Source: Geosiphon pyriformis (taxonomy: Eukaryota; Glomeromycota; Glomeromycetes; Archaeosporales; Geosiphonaceae). From it: a stretch of DNA of 64,000 nucleotides. Made by a program: the position numbers and the translations under genes. The notes under the pieces were generated by a model. That model searched no databases and was not told the origin of the DNA. It saw nothing but the letters and a program-made list of their open reading frames with translations. Positions within the stretch are counted from its first letter, which is position 1. Every line of letters starts with the position of its first letter. The stretch is from NCBI GenBank assembly GCA_016748015.1, contig JAAOMT010000276.1:53791-117790 (forward strand). The letters are read 5' to 3'. This document shows, one piece after another, positions 1 through 11,357 of the stretch.

Positions 1-2095
1 TTGTGAGAAATGAGACAAATTGTTGAGGAAGGGACTCAAGTTTAAAGCAAATTTGTCTAGAGACTTTCCTAGTGTAATACTACATCATCCTGAGCTGTAT
101 GGCCTAAAGTCTTTTGAGCAAATGCTCTCTAAAAGTTTGTTGGCCAACCTGATCAATTTTAGTAATGCTAGTGGAACTCTCAGCAAATCTTTTGACCACA
201 GAGTGATGGACTTACAGACTGTTAGCTAGATGCCCTGGCACTCTCTTTGTTTTCTGGTCACATTACCTATCAATCCTTTGAACTGTTTTTTGGCTGGTGC
301 TACTCAGATACTCGCTTCATGCAAAATCTCATTAGGTGGTGCATTCTCTAATGTTTTTTGGACTGGGACTAATGTGCTGATTTTGGATATGCTGGGCCTA
401 GATGGTTATTTAGACATTAGAAAATTTCTCATGAAATATGGCCTCATTTTTGCCAACCAACTTTTGGATTATTGTGGCATATGTTTTACTTGGAACACCT
501 TTCGCAGATGGAAAAAACTCAACCTGAGAGGTCTGATTTCTACTTGATTTGTTTCTGTTACTAATTTTGTCAATAATAATGGTTTGAACATTATAGTGAA
601 TGTGGTGTCCTATTCTGCTCCCACTGATTTTTTCTGTGATGTTGGTTTTACTTCTGAGCATTTGTTGGCTCTTAACCATGAATCTATTGAAGTTTACACT
701 AATGGGTCTGTCAAGAATTTGGGGTCAATTGGTGCCTGTGGTGGCACTGCTGCTTACTTTCCAAGAGCCAATGCTAACATTGGTATAAAAGTTCTTGGCT
801 TATTGTTCTTAACACTGGTGGAGCTGTAAGCTATCACTTTGGCACTAAATTGTGTATCTATCTCTAGCATAGTTGAATTGTTCACAGATAGTCAGATGTC
901 ACTGGACATTTGTAAATTTAACATAGGCATGTCTGTTTCTAATTTTTACTGCAAATGTTGGATCGAAAAGTAGCACATTTCAAGTTATTTTAAAAAGAAA
1001 TCTGTCAGTCACATGGAGAAAGATCAAAAAACATGAGCAGATTTTTTTGCTAATGCCACAGTTTTCTCTAAATTTATGCTGCCCCTGAACATGCCATATT
1101 ACTTCTTCAGGATTGAGAACAGGTTTGTTTCTGGGAACACATGTCATTTTGTCAAAAACTTGTTTGATGCTGTTAATTTTGTCAAGTAGGACTCCAGGTG
1201 TGGCACTAGTATTGTTGAGACTGGTGATGCTGGTAAAATTGATACACACAAGTTATTCAGTGTTTGGCACTCTGATGGTAGGATCTGATCCAGTTATACC
1301 AGTTTGTTTTTAGCTTCTCTGTAGTTCTATCTTATAAAATCTCTATATCATTACCTGCTAGTTACCATGAGGAAAAGGTTGTACAATTCCAGATATCTTA
1401 GCATAATATGTATTAGGTGTGATATGGTCGAGGACTCTGATCACCTATTTCTATGCTTACATGATGACAACACTAAGAAGACTGTATTGTTTTTCATTAG
1501 GGAAAGGTGGTGCAAGGTGGCTGGTAATTCTGCTATAAGAGATAGAGTGGTACATTCTCTGCGTGAAGCTAAGTTATCTTATAGTTTGTATATATTGTTG
1601 GCCAAGGGGTTTGTGTTGAAAAGCTGGATGGCTGATGCTATTCAGTGCCTTGGCTCAGCTTAAGGTGGCCGTGTGATTGTCAATTTGGTTTGTAGTCTTG
1701 CAGAGTGTCATAGGTCAGACATTTGGTTGCCTGCAGCCAAATTGAGGGCTTTTTATGAAAAACACAATCTGTTACCATGTGATGGATCTGTGGTGTCATC
1801 AATTACTAGTTTGTCAAACTTCTGGACTGTTGATGTCGTCCATGGTCTCGGTATTAGGTTGGGTATTTACATGAGCTTTGGTTTATGTCCCTGTATTGCT
1901 GGTTTGGGTTTCGGTTTCTTGTGTAATATTTCTTTAATAGATCCTGTAAGTGCATAGTACTGTCTTGACTGGGCCGAATGTTTAATCACATGTAGAAAAG
2001 GCATGAGCTATACTTAATTTAGAATTTAGTTTGATTTTATGTATTTAAATAGTAGTTGGACTGCATTCGTAAAACTCTAATAAAAAAAATATATA
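1..2095 (+). mobile_element. LINE-type non-LTR retrotransposon, 3' part
   Basis: The segment reads on the plus strand as the end of a LINE ORF2 in several broken frames. In order it has the region after the reverse transcriptase (20-229), an RNase H domain (about 620-960), a cysteine-rich C-terminal segment (1367-1663) and a C-terminal tail (1673-1957). An untranslated stretch and an A-rich tract (about 2078-2095) follow and probably mark the 3' end. The same protein segments occur in the same order in the minus-strand LINE at 56.7-63.5 kb, which supports the call. The 5' part lies outside the window. Many in-frame stops show that this copy is dead. Confidence 0.85.
20..1957 (+). pseudogene. 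LINE ORF2 C-terminal half, decayed
   Basis: This is the remains of a LINE reverse transcriptase/RNase H polyprotein. The RNase H part begins near 690 with a YTNGS motif, where the family normally has YTDGS, so the first catalytic aspartate has become asparagine. The later acidic motif (FTDSQ, about 877) keeps its aspartate. The C-terminal part has the RKRLYN start and a C-x2-C-type cysteine/histidine segment (IRCDMVEDSDHLFLC, about 1405-1450) that resembles the zinc-binding segment after RNase H in related elements. Stops and frame changes at about 229, 548, 829, 980, 1313 and 1663 break the frame. It has no role as a working gene. Confidence 0.8.
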
Positions 2096-5000
2096 TAAAT
2101 CTAATTATTATTTAATATAATATATCAAATTAAATAACTTAAATTAAATATAATTTATATACTTTTTACATATAATTAGATATAAATCTAATTTAAATTA
2201 AATTATGTTAATTTTAAAGAAAAAATTTATTATAAAAAAATATTTTATATATATATACAATTAATATATATTTATTTATAACTATTTTACTTATTTATTT
2301 AATAATTTTATTTTTTATTTGACTTAATATTAAATAATTAATACTTTTAATTAATTAAATATATTTATTTTTATATTATTATTTTTAAGACTATATTTTG
2401 TTTTTAATTAATTATTATTATTTTTTTACACTATTTAAAACTTTGTTAAAAGAAGATATTTTATCTTAAATAGTTTTTATTATACTTTTTAACTTATTAT
2501 ATAAAACAAAAAAAAATATTAAATAATTTAGTTATTAAAATAATTAAGATATTAATAAATTTTATTAATAAAACTAATATAATTAACTTAAATTTTAAAA
2601 AAACTAAACAATAATCAATTATAAAATCAACAATAATAATAGCAAAAACAGTTAAAATAATAATAATAAAAAGAATCAAAAAAACAAAAATTTTAATATA
2701 AAACTTAATATTAATAAAATAAAATTTAAAAATTTTTAATCTATTTATAAATTAAATAAAAACTTAAAAAAATAAAAACACTTTGTATTTTACAGCCAAA
2801 TAATACCAATACTTAAAAATTTTTTATTAAATTTAATAATAATAATATTTAAATCTGTTTTTAAATCAAAAATAATAATATATTGTAGTTATTAAATAAA
2901 ATTAATAAAATAGAAAATAAAACAGATAAAGTTACCAATTTAAAAAACCAAATAATTAATTTTAAAAGCAATATAATCAGAAAAACCTAATTAATCTGGT
3001 TTTAAAAATATTATAAAATAAAATACTTTTTTTTTGATTTACAAAAAAAATCCAGATAAAAAATTTTTGGTTTGTCTAAAATATTTAATAAATTTTAAAA
3101 ACATTATAATTTTTTAGTTTTAGGTCTTTTGTTAAATTTTTTTAATAGTTATTTAACAAGTAAATTAGTTTTTTGGTCTTAAAAAAAAGTTTAGATGTCA
3201 ATAATTCTTAAATTATAAGAATAAAAAAAAGTTTTAACTTATTGTACTAATTAAAACTGCTTGAAAAATCTTTTTTAAAATTTTATTAGACAAAATTTTT
3301 TTAGTTTATAGTAAGCATAATATTTTTTGTAAAAACAATTTTTCAGTTTTAAAAGAAACAACTATACAATTTCTAATTTTTGCTATTAGTTTAATGATAA
3401 AAAATATTCTAAAAAAAATTATAAACTTTAAATAATTTGATAAATATGTACAAAATATATAATTTGATAAATTATATGTACTTAAAAAACAGTTTAATTT
3501 AAATTAAAATATGTAATAAATTTGTTAAGTTTTTGTGTAGTATTTACAATAATCAAATTAATCAAATTATAATTAATTTTAACTTAACAGATAGTTATTA
3601 TGTATATAATAGATTAAATTAAAGTAAAGTGTTTTTTTCTTTTTTGGCATAATTTCTATAACTTTTTTTGTGTAAAGTTAAAAAACAAATGAATATATAT
3701 AAATATAGAATTGATTTTAGATTTATGGTTAAAATAAAACATATAAAAAATTAAGCTAATCTAATATTTTTTCTTATTGTTAATGTATTTGTTAATAATA
3801 TTATTTAAGTAAATAACAATTAAGTTACAACTTAATATATTCTGGATATTACAAATGAGTTTTTTTAAGTTAATAATATTTTAATTAATAATAATAAGAT
3901 AATAATTATTTTAATTAATTATAAAGTTGTAAGTCTTTTTTTGTTAATTAGTAATTTGCTAATTACAATAATTAAAAAAAAGATATTTTATAAATATTTG
4001 GGTATTTTTTTTCAACAAAGAGTTTATTAAAGTTTAATTTAACAAAAACTTATTTGAACATTAAATTTTTTGTTAACAGAATTTTAAAAAAGACTATTTT
4101 TAATAAACAGTTTTTGTATTTGTTCTTGATAGTGTTTTATTCTATTATTAGTTATAAGATTCAGTTTAGTTTTATTTTTAATAGTGTATATAACAAATAA
4201 AATATCATAATTTGTAAAAGTTTGAAATCTAAATTTTGTTTACTTTTAGACTTTTTAAATAATACAATTTATTATTATTTTTTATATGATCTAAAAACTT
4301 TTGAATAAGTACAAATTAATAACAAGTTAACTTTTATGTTGAGTTTTTTTATTTATTTATTTATTTATAAATTTTTTAGCTTATAAGTTTTAAGCTAATT
4401 TCTTTATTATTTTTTGTGTTATTTAGTTTGTTTTAAGATTTGTTTTTTAAACAACTTTCTGGTTAATATAATTTGTATTTTTTATGATTATGGTTTGTCT
4501 TTGGTCAATTTTTTGTATTTAGTATTTTATTTTTAAAATAAAATTTTAATGTTATTAATTTTAAATAGGTCTATTTTTTTTAAAGTATTCTATTTACTTA
4601 AATAATTTGGTGTTGTTTTTGTTGAACAATTATATAATAAAAAAAGTGATGTTTTTAATTAAAAAATTTTTAAACATTAAAAAATATTAAATTCTCATAG
4701 TTTTGTTTTTAGTTGGTTTAAATTTGCTGCCAGATTTTTAAATAAATTGGCTTTCTGTTCTATTAATTTATTTTCTGTTGTTAGTTTTCAGTTTCTGAAT
4801 ATTTTTGGTTTACATAAGTTTAATCTAATTTGTAACTGATTGTTAAACACTAATATAATTTGTTTTTTTGTTTATATTAATAATTTTCTGAACAATCTAA
4901 ATACTGTTAATATAAAGACTAGTATTATAGTCTTTTTTGAAAATGTAAATTTAAGTTTGAGTATTAAAGTTTCAAAGTTAATTTTTTATATTATGATTAA

Positions 5001-5556
5001 ATTATAAGCTATTATATTTATTTTGAACTATGTTTTTTTTGTATGGTTGAGTTGTTTTTTAATAGCTAAATAGCTCTAAATGCATATTGTTTAGAGTTGG
5101 CTTTAACTTTTTTTAGATTTTTGTAATTATTATTAGATTAAACATTGATATATTGTAAATATTATTAAGAAAAAAATTTAAATATTAATTAGTACAAAGT
5201 TAAAGATTATTTAAGTGTTTTAAATAATAAAAAAGCTAATTTTTTGGCTAATACTATCTTATTTTTAAAATATGATATTTTTGGCCTATATATAAAAATA
5301 TTTTATTAAGACTAGTAATAAAATTGTTTTAAAAAATATAAGACATTTTGTCTATGGAGTTTTTCAAACAATTCATTGTGTTTATTTGAAAATTAGATTT
5401 GAAACTTATGTTTTAGAAAACAGTTTACTTGAAGACATGAATTGGATTAAATTATTATTTGTATAATATTCTAATTCTTATATTTTAACTAAATTCATAA
5501 ACAAATTTACAATTGAGTTGTGTTTTTATTTTATATTACAGACTGTTTATAACTGT
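2096..5556. other. Extremely AT-rich desert without genes
   Basis: No coding region could be supported here; the longer open frames are low-complexity AT translations. Base composition is strongly asymmetric between strands. About 2490-3000 is A-rich with some C, while about 3100-5550 is T-rich with G clearly above C on the plus strand. That second pattern matches the plus strand of the minus-oriented Gypsy elements further right, so most of this stretch is probably decayed minus-oriented retrotransposon. This is an inference from composition only. Confidence 0.6.
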
Positions 5557-5655
5557 TGTTACTTATAGAAAAGAGTACAAAAGAAATAGTAAGAAAAACA
5601 AATAAGAAAAATAGACCAATAAAAAAATAGTATTGAACATATAAGCATATTGCTG

Positions 5656-5850
5656 GTAAATTAGGACATATTACTTAGTAATATGAGCAATGTCAATAAA
5701 TTAGGACACATTGCTTAGCAATGTGAGTAATGTTAGTGAATTAAGAAACATTGTTTAGCAATATGAACAATATTAGTAGATTAGGGCATATTGTTTAACA
5801 ATATAAGTATTGCTTAAGAAATTAGGGCACATTGCTTATAAATATGTGAA
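5656..5850. repeat. 40-bp palindromic minisatellite, about five units
   Basis: Roughly 40-bp units run in tandem, each holding an imperfect palindrome of the type CATTGCTTAGCAATG preceded by AAATTAGGACA. Later units carry mainly C/T and G/A differences. The array lies just upstream of the TATA-like box of the truncated LTR, the same position as the GGAATTCC-type array in other LTRs here. Confidence 0.75.
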
Positions 5851-5863
5851 ATCTTATAAAACA

Positions 5864-5880
5864 TTAATTATGTATATATA
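5864..5880 (+). promoter_or_regulatory. TATA-like box of truncated LTR
   Basis: ATTATGTATATATA is followed by a purine-rich GTATTAGAAAC stretch. The same block recurs in four other LTRs of this clade in the window, just downstream of the palindromic array, so it is the likely U3 core promoter. Confidence 0.5.
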
Positions 5881-6309
5881 ATGAAAGTATTAGAAACAAA
5901 AAAAACAGAATCAATAGCTAGAACACTGTTATGGGTAAACTTGGTAGAGTAAAAAAATAGTAACATTTGGTGTTCTCAATTATTAATAATACATGTTTCA
6001 TGTAATTCTGTTGGCTTAATCTTAATTATTAGTCTCTAAAAGTCTTCTTTGCTGGTTGTGATTTTACCTGTTAAGCTCTTTGGTTATAAGGCACAAAAAT
6101 TTGGCTTTTGCTGATTGCAACTTTTCTTAAATGTGAACTATCTTTTCTGAATTAATAAACACAGTCATTATGATCTGGTATTGTCTTTTTACTTTTCTGG
6201 TAAGCTACCAAGATAATGTTAATATCCAAAACTTAGGAAGAGCTTTCTTCTTTTACCAAACTATTATGAAATCTATTTTCAAACAGTCAATTTTACTATG
6301 TTGCTGCTT

Positions 6310-6412
6310 CACAAAAGAAAATAAAAAAATAAAATAAAAAAAAAATAAAAAAAATAAAAAAAATAAAAAAAAAATAAAAAAAAATAAAAAAAAATAAAAA
6401 TAAAAGAAGATA
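6310..6412. repeat. A-rich simple repeat (A4-9 T)n
   Basis: Runs of A are separated by single T residues over about 100 bp. LTRs of the younger element have a similar AAATAAAG-type tract at the same relative place (8590-8660, 16605-16670). It lies on the plus strand of a minus-oriented LTR. Confidence 0.8.
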
Positions 6413-6809
6413 AATTAGTATCATTAATTGCTATGATTAAGAGTGACTGGTCCAAATCATTAATAGTTTAAGACAGTTATGCTAAGAGCATCTGTTCTGA
6501 AACAAAGGTATAAAACAATGGTTAATTCATGTAAATTCCACAAAGTTCAAGAACATGAATTTGTGATTCTGATTTCTCAATAATTAATTTATTTTAGAAG
6601 ATAAATATGGAATAGAATAAATAATGGAAGGAGTAAGGATATTTGATTCTTGTTTAATAGTTTGTATCTAGATGTCTGTTTTTTTTTACTTTTCTTAACT
6701 ACTCATTTTTATACATTCTTTTGGTTTTACAGGATTGCTTTTTAACTGTTCTATTATTGCTAATTATTGCTTTGCTATTTCTGTAATTGCTTTATTTTTT
6801 TACATTATT

Positions 6810-6965
6810 ACTAGTTATCCTATGTTATAATACATTATCTGGTGTTATTATATGTTATTTTGTGTTATCACATGTTATAACACATTATCCTGCATTATCT
6901 TAAGTTATAACATATTATCCAACATTATTGTATGCTATTCTGTATTATGTTACATTTTAGTTATG
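6810..6965. repeat. Palindromic minisatellite of TGTTATAACA type
   Basis: Repeated blocks such as CATGTTATAACACATTATCC, with degenerate relatives, fill this stretch. The core TGTTATAACA is a perfect palindrome. The position near the transcription-start side of the LTR matches the arrays in the other LTRs, though the repeat sequence is different. Confidence 0.65.
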
Positions 6966-7006
6966 TTTCTTTATAACTTTGGATTGGTTTTTCTACTTGA
7001 GTAATA

Positions 7007-8222
7007 TTATCTCTCTCTTTTTAAAATTGAGCTTCTGTAAAATTATATGTATCTGTTTCTATGTCTTCATTTGTGTAATGTTTGATAGTTGTATTAAATA
7101 TTGTTTTTTATAGATCTTTGAACTGTTGATTGGTAATTTGTCTTATGTTGTTAACTGTTATTATTTTTATAAATCCATACAACAATACATTTGAACAATG
7201 TTAGAAAGTAGCATATAGTTAATATACTGTTTTGTAATATAGAGTTAAGTTGCTTTTTCCTACAAATTTTTCTACTTGTTGTATTGTTTCTTTGTTAAAA
7301 GTTTTCTGGTTGAGATTTCCATATGATGTCTTCAAATCTAATTGTTTACCAATTTTGTAAAACCAATATGCTGGAGGAAGTCTTTTTTTCCCTTTTTGAG
7401 TATTGTCAAGTGTCTATTCTTTTGTTTTGGAGAGTTTGGTCTCATGAACTAAAGCTTTTTTTATTTCTTTAAGCTTAGAGACCAAGTATTTTTTATAAAC
7501 TTCTTTTATTTCCTGTTCTACCTGAGAGAAATTTTTTCTCCAATTTTTCCTTTCAGGTATTGAGTAGAAGTAGAATTATTTAGTTCTAATTAAACTCTTG
7601 CTTTCCTCTTTCTTGCTCCTATTTTTATATTATATTTTTTTTATCAATTATTACTTTTATTTAAGCAGAAAATTACTGAATTGTGTTAAATAGTTGTTTT
7701 GAGAATTGTAGAATTTGATCTAATAAGTCTATGTTAAAAGTTCTATTATTTCTTGCTGTTTTTTTAGATGTTATATATATTTGAATTTTTAAATTTAATT
7801 TGCTGCATATTGTTTATGTTTTGATAATGATGATTAGTTTTAAATCTTGTGATATATTTTCTGGTCTAATTAATAAAATTTGTGTTCCTAGTTAAGATAC
7901 TGATGATAATGATTTTTTGTTTTGCATGATAAATTTTTAACCGATTTCCATGTGCTATTTTCTTTAAAATCTTGTCTTTCAATTGTAATTTGTAAGCTCC
8001 ATTGCCTAAAACTTTGTGTACATGGAATGGATTATCCCACTTTGGATTGAACTTTTTACTTTATTGTTTTTTAGCTTTTGTATAATATAATAGTACTTGG
8101 TTTCTAATTTTGAATTCCATTAATTGTTCTGGTAGGCAGTTATCATGTCTTTCTTTTTGACATTCTTGAGAGTGACTAATATTGTTAACTGCTGTTTTAT
8201 GGTTGTCTTCTAATGTTTCTAT
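7007..8222 (-). mobile_element. Older Gypsy element, left fragment (pol 3' end)
   Basis: Read on the minus strand, this is the integrase C-terminal region and the downstream ORF of an older element. Blocks at 7940-8140 align base by base, apart from transitions, with 9955-10140 in the younger element. The fragment stops exactly at the younger element's LTR (8223) and resumes at 17038. The shared CTAT on both sides (8219-8222 and 17038-17041) is the target duplication. Frames are broken throughout. Confidence 0.8.
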
Positions 8223-8865
8223 TGTTACAGATAATTATTTCTGTTGTTGTATTGAATAACAAATCCATAATTTGGTCCTCAAAAGCTACTTTCATGGATG
8301 ATGTGCAGAAGATATGGTATCTGAAGGTTTTGGTTGATCTGAAGGTTTTGTTGTGGAGTTTTTTGTATAATGGACAGAGATTCAGTGGTGATGGTAATAG
8401 TTTTTCTGAAGTCGCAATTATGCCCAATTTCTTTCTCAGCTTGGCGGCCGGATTTATTTTGGCAGTCGTGCCCTTTTGGTAAGCTATCTGTTAATATATA
8501 TAATTCTACCCTTATTTCTGGGTCTTTTACCAGGCTATCCTTGATGTCAATAATTCAGTGCTTAATCTTTTTACTTAATTAATATACAACAACAAAATCA
8601 AAAAAAGAAAAAAAAAGAAAAATAAAGAAAATAAAAATAAAAAAAATAAAGAAAATAAGCCAAGGCAATTCGGTATGTTAGTATCTCATCAATAGTCATG
8701 ATCAAGAGCTATTGTTCCAGTGTGGTTAAGTATCAATTACTATCAACATGAAGTGTTGATAGTGGAGAGTGGATTAAGATATAGAATAATTATTTATTTG
8801 ATGATTGGTTTCTTGGCTAAGGATTCTGTGGTATCGATTCTGTCTTTTCTGTTTCTAACACTACT

Positions 8866-8880
8866 GCTATATATACATAA
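8866..8880 (-). promoter_or_regulatory. TATA-like box in 3' LTR
   Basis: On the minus strand the sequence reads TTATGTATATATAGCAG, directly downstream of the palindromic array. The 5' LTR has the same box at 16876-16890, where it would drive transcription of the element. Confidence 0.5.
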
Positions 8881-8895
8881 TTGGGATTTCTCAAT

Positions 8896-9045
8896 TCCTC
8901 AATTCTTTATGACAGGAATTCTGAAATTCCTGGAATCCTGCAATTCCTTTGAGAGGAATCCTGGAATTCTGGAATTCTGCAATTTCTCGTCAGGGAATCC
9001 TGAAATTTCTGGAATCCTACAATTCCTGAAAGGAATCTTGAAATT
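8896..9045. repeat. GGAATTCC-type palindromic tandem repeat in LTR
   Basis: Degenerate units around GGAATTCTGGAATTCTGCAA repeat through this part of the LTR. They are rich in the palindrome GGAATTCC and its C-to-T/G-to-A variants. The other LTR of the same element (16896-16970) has a contracted version, so the array changes length between LTR copies. Confidence 0.8.
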
Positions 9046-9118
9046 CCACATTTACTATGCTTACTTCTGATTGGCTAATAATTATGCTAATATATTTCCT
9101 ATATTTCTATGAGTAACA

Positions 9119-9960
9119 TTATTCCTTCCTTTTAATATTGGGCTCTGTCGAAATTTAACTTATGTAATTCCCCTTCTTGAAGTATTTCCTGGATTTTGTT
9201 TTCGAGAATTACTTGTGTTATTTGGGTCTGTAATTTTTCAAATTAAGCATTGGTGATTTTTCCCAATTGATTACTGGTAATCATATCCATTGCTCTGTTG
9301 AGCAATATTTCTGGTTTATCCTGAAATGCTGTGTGTATTCGGTATATGGCTCGGGCTTGTGTGGATAAGTTGTTCTTTCCTACAAAATGTTCTAATTGTT
9401 GTAGTATTCTTTTGTCAAATAATTGCTTTGTTTTATCTGTATATAGATTCTAGATATTTATGTGTTGTCCCAAGTAAAAATAACAATAGTTTCGTGAAAA
9501 TTGTTGTATCCACCAATTCCAAGTTTCTTTAGTCAATTCTTGATATAGTGACTCTTTTGTCGATTCTTTTATTGCTAATTTTACTTTTGCTATGATTTTG
9601 TTCACAGTATTTTCAGTTTTTTTCTGTGTTCTGAGTTGAAATGTCTTTCTAATATCTTGATATCAAATGGTTTGTTGATTAATTGTAATCTCCATTTCCT
9701 GGTGTTGGATTAATTGAAAGAGTTGTTGTGCTAGTGAGTAAATGTTGTCTGTAATTTCTATTTTTCTGATATTTCCTGTCACATCTACCATGTTTTTATA
9801 TATTCTTTTGATGGATCAATTTAATGTGTTATTGTCAATAATAATGATTGGTTTCAGATCTCGTGGAATCTCATCTGGTTGGACTAATATTTTCTGTACT
9901 TCTAATTGTGGAATATTACTGGTAGATGGTAGTGTGATGTTGTGATATGGTTTCAGTCAA
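9119..9960 (-). pseudogene. Post-integrase ORF of the nested element
   Basis: Between the integrase C-terminal region and the 3' LTR there is a further minus-strand reading frame, broken by at least two stops. Readable segments include LYQELTKETWNWW and YFYLGQ, then AIYRIHTAF and LNRAMDMI. The element at 19.2-29.1 kb has a frame at the same place with YFYIGKALYE and FRLYNLF, suggesting a conserved accessory protein. I do not recognise the family. The sequence looks helical and polar, with no membrane segment seen. Confidence 0.5.
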
Positions 9961-10214
9961 TCTCCATGTGCTGATTTGGTTAAAATTTTGTTATCCAATC
10001 TTAATTTGTAAGCTCCATTTTCTAGAATTTCTTTTATGTGAAATGGTCCATCCCATTTGGAGTCAAATTTTCTATTTTATTGTTTTTCTGCTTTGGTATG
10101 ATGTAGTAATACTTTGTCTCTGATCTTGAATTTAACTGGTTTGTCTGATAGTTGACTATCATGTCTTTCTTTCTGTGTTTCTTGTGACTTTTGGATATTA
10201 TCAGCTGCTCTTCT
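9960..10214 (-). pseudogene. Integrase C-terminal segment, nested element
   Basis: The minus strand encodes a short basic/aromatic segment with a KWDGPFHIKEILENGAYKL-like block (about 9990-10060) and HGD near its end, as found after the integrase core in Gypsy elements. It would help bind DNA or chromatin. It continues from the integrase core frame after a stop near 10214. Confidence 0.6.
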
Positions 10215-10814
10215 TCATTTGTTTTCCAATGTTTCTATTAAGTCATATGTTCTTCTCAGCAATGTTTCTTGAAAATTTTCCTCTGTTATTGGTTCAGCTG
10301 GATATGTATTAATTTTTCTCTCTACTGGTAATGTTGCTATTCTCTCATATATTAATTCAAATGGTGTTGCTTGTGTAGTATCCTGTTTCGTTGTCCAATA
10401 AGCAAATAGTACTGATGGTATGAACAAATCCCAATTGTTCTGGTTTTCTTGGCTGAGCTTGGCTATTGCTTCACACAATGTTCTGTTGAATCTTTCTACT
10501 AATCTATTAGTTTGTGGATGGTATGGTGATAATAATAGTCTCTTGATTCTGAATCTTTGGCTCAATTCTGTTAATGTTCTGTTCACAAAATGAGTTCCTT
10601 GGTTTGATAATAATTCTTTTGGACATCCATGTTGACAAATCAAATCCTGATGAACAAATTCAGCAACGGATTCTGCATCCGCTCTTTGAATTGCTTTCGC
10701 CTCTGGCCATTTAGTAAGATAGTCTATAGCTACTGCTATGTATCTGTTTTCTTTGCTGGTGATTGTTAATGGTCCGACTAAATCAATTCCCATACAGTCA
10801 AATGGTTGTCCCAC
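10215..10814 (-). pseudogene. Integrase core, nested element
   Basis: This 199-residue open frame is an rve-type integrase core. The first catalytic aspartate is in GIDLVGPL and the glutamate in LVERFNRTL. The second position reads LLSNQGTHF where the family has LLSDQG, so the second catalytic aspartate has become asparagine (a G-to-A change). Integrase inserts the element's cDNA into the chromosome, and this copy should be unable to do so. The zinc-binding N-terminal part lies upstream (about 10815-11000) in a broken frame. Confidence 0.85.
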
Positions 10815-11357
10815 TTTGATTGGTCTTAATGGTTCACTGGGTCTTGTTCCTCCTTTTCACTAACAAGCATCACAATTTTAAACATATTGAATGATGTCTG
10901 GGTATATTAATGGCCAATAGTATCTTTTTCTAGTTCTTTCCATGGTTGCTTCTTTGTGAAAATGTCCTGCTGTTAGATTTGAGTACATGTTGAATAATAT
11001 TGTCTCTTTTTCTGGCTCCGTAATTACTTTGGTTGGTTGATCTGGATCCCTTCTATTTTTCCGATAAAGTATATTTTGGTAAGTAATAAAATATTTTGAT
11101 TGTTGTTTAATACTCCTTCATTTTGTATAAGATAAATTCTCTTTGAACTGTTAAGTGTTTAGATAATGTTGCAATTGTTGATATTTTTGTATGTTCATCT
11201 TTTGTTGTATTTTTCCGTTGGTATTGTTCTGGTTTTATTATATTTTTGGATTAAAATGTTCTTAGATTTGTCTTATTCGTGATAAACCGTCAGCATTTCC
11301 ATTGTCTTTTCCCTTTTTATAATGTATAGTATAATTGTATGGTACAAATGCCATTTT
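10815..11357 (-). pseudogene. RNase H end, linker and integrase zinc region
   Basis: This stretch joins the RNase H frame to the integrase core. On the minus strand, pieces of the end of RNase H and the integrase N-terminal HHCC-type region can be followed (for example the CDAC-like segment near 10860-10880), but several stops break them up. It is part of one original pol polyprotein. Confidence 0.55.

Larger units (their letters stand above)
5557..5926 (+). repeat. Truncated plus-oriented LTR
   Basis: The left end TGTTACTTATAG matches the left end expected for plus-oriented LTRs of the 8-17 kb element family. A palindromic tandem repeat follows, then a TATA-like ATTATGTATATATA at about 5864-5880, in the same order as in the solo LTR at 33946-34809. 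The LTR stops at about 5926, where a minus-oriented LTR (5927-7006) begins, so it was probably interrupted by that insertion. Confidence 0.6.
5927..7006 (-). repeat. 3' LTR of the older minus-strand Gypsy element
   Basis: The LTR runs from TGTTAT (5927) to GTAATA (7001-7006). The sequence right of 7006 (ATTATCTCTCTCTTT) aligns with the sequence right of the younger element's LTR end at 9118. It contains a long A-rich tract (6310-6410), blocks resembling the middle of the 8223-9118 LTR, and a second palindromic minisatellite (about 6820-6965). Near its left end (5960-5979) it carries AGTAACATTTGGTGTTCTC, an inverted copy of the LTR/PBS junction. The left boundary is less certain than the right. 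Confidence 0.55.
8223..9118 (-). repeat. 3' LTR of nested Gypsy element
   Basis: The LTR is 896 bp and starts and ends with the inverted repeat TGTTAC..GTAACA. It aligns over its whole length with 16233-17037, the main difference being about 90 bp more of the GGAATTCC-type tandem repeat. Differences from the other LTR are mostly transitions. Confidence 0.9.

Noticed and set aside
2497-2679. Minus-strand hydrophobic open frame
   Set aside because: It is an isoleucine/leucine/phenylalanine translation of AT-rich DNA with no motif; the same holds for 33379-33561.
2096-5556. Mitochondrial DNA insertion
   Set aside because: High AT alone suggested it, but no mitochondrial gene, tRNA or intron-like fold was seen, and the flanks are nuclear transposons.
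5656-5850. CRISPR-like array
   Set aside because: Units are about 40 bp without unique spacers, lie in an LTR and belong to a eukaryotic genome; this is a minisatellite.
5962-5980. PBS of a plus-oriented element after an LTR ending at 5969
   Set aside because: GTAACATTTGGTG looks like an LTR/PBS junction, but it aligns better with the internal inverted copy found in the LTRs of this clade, and an LTR ending here would have almost no U5.
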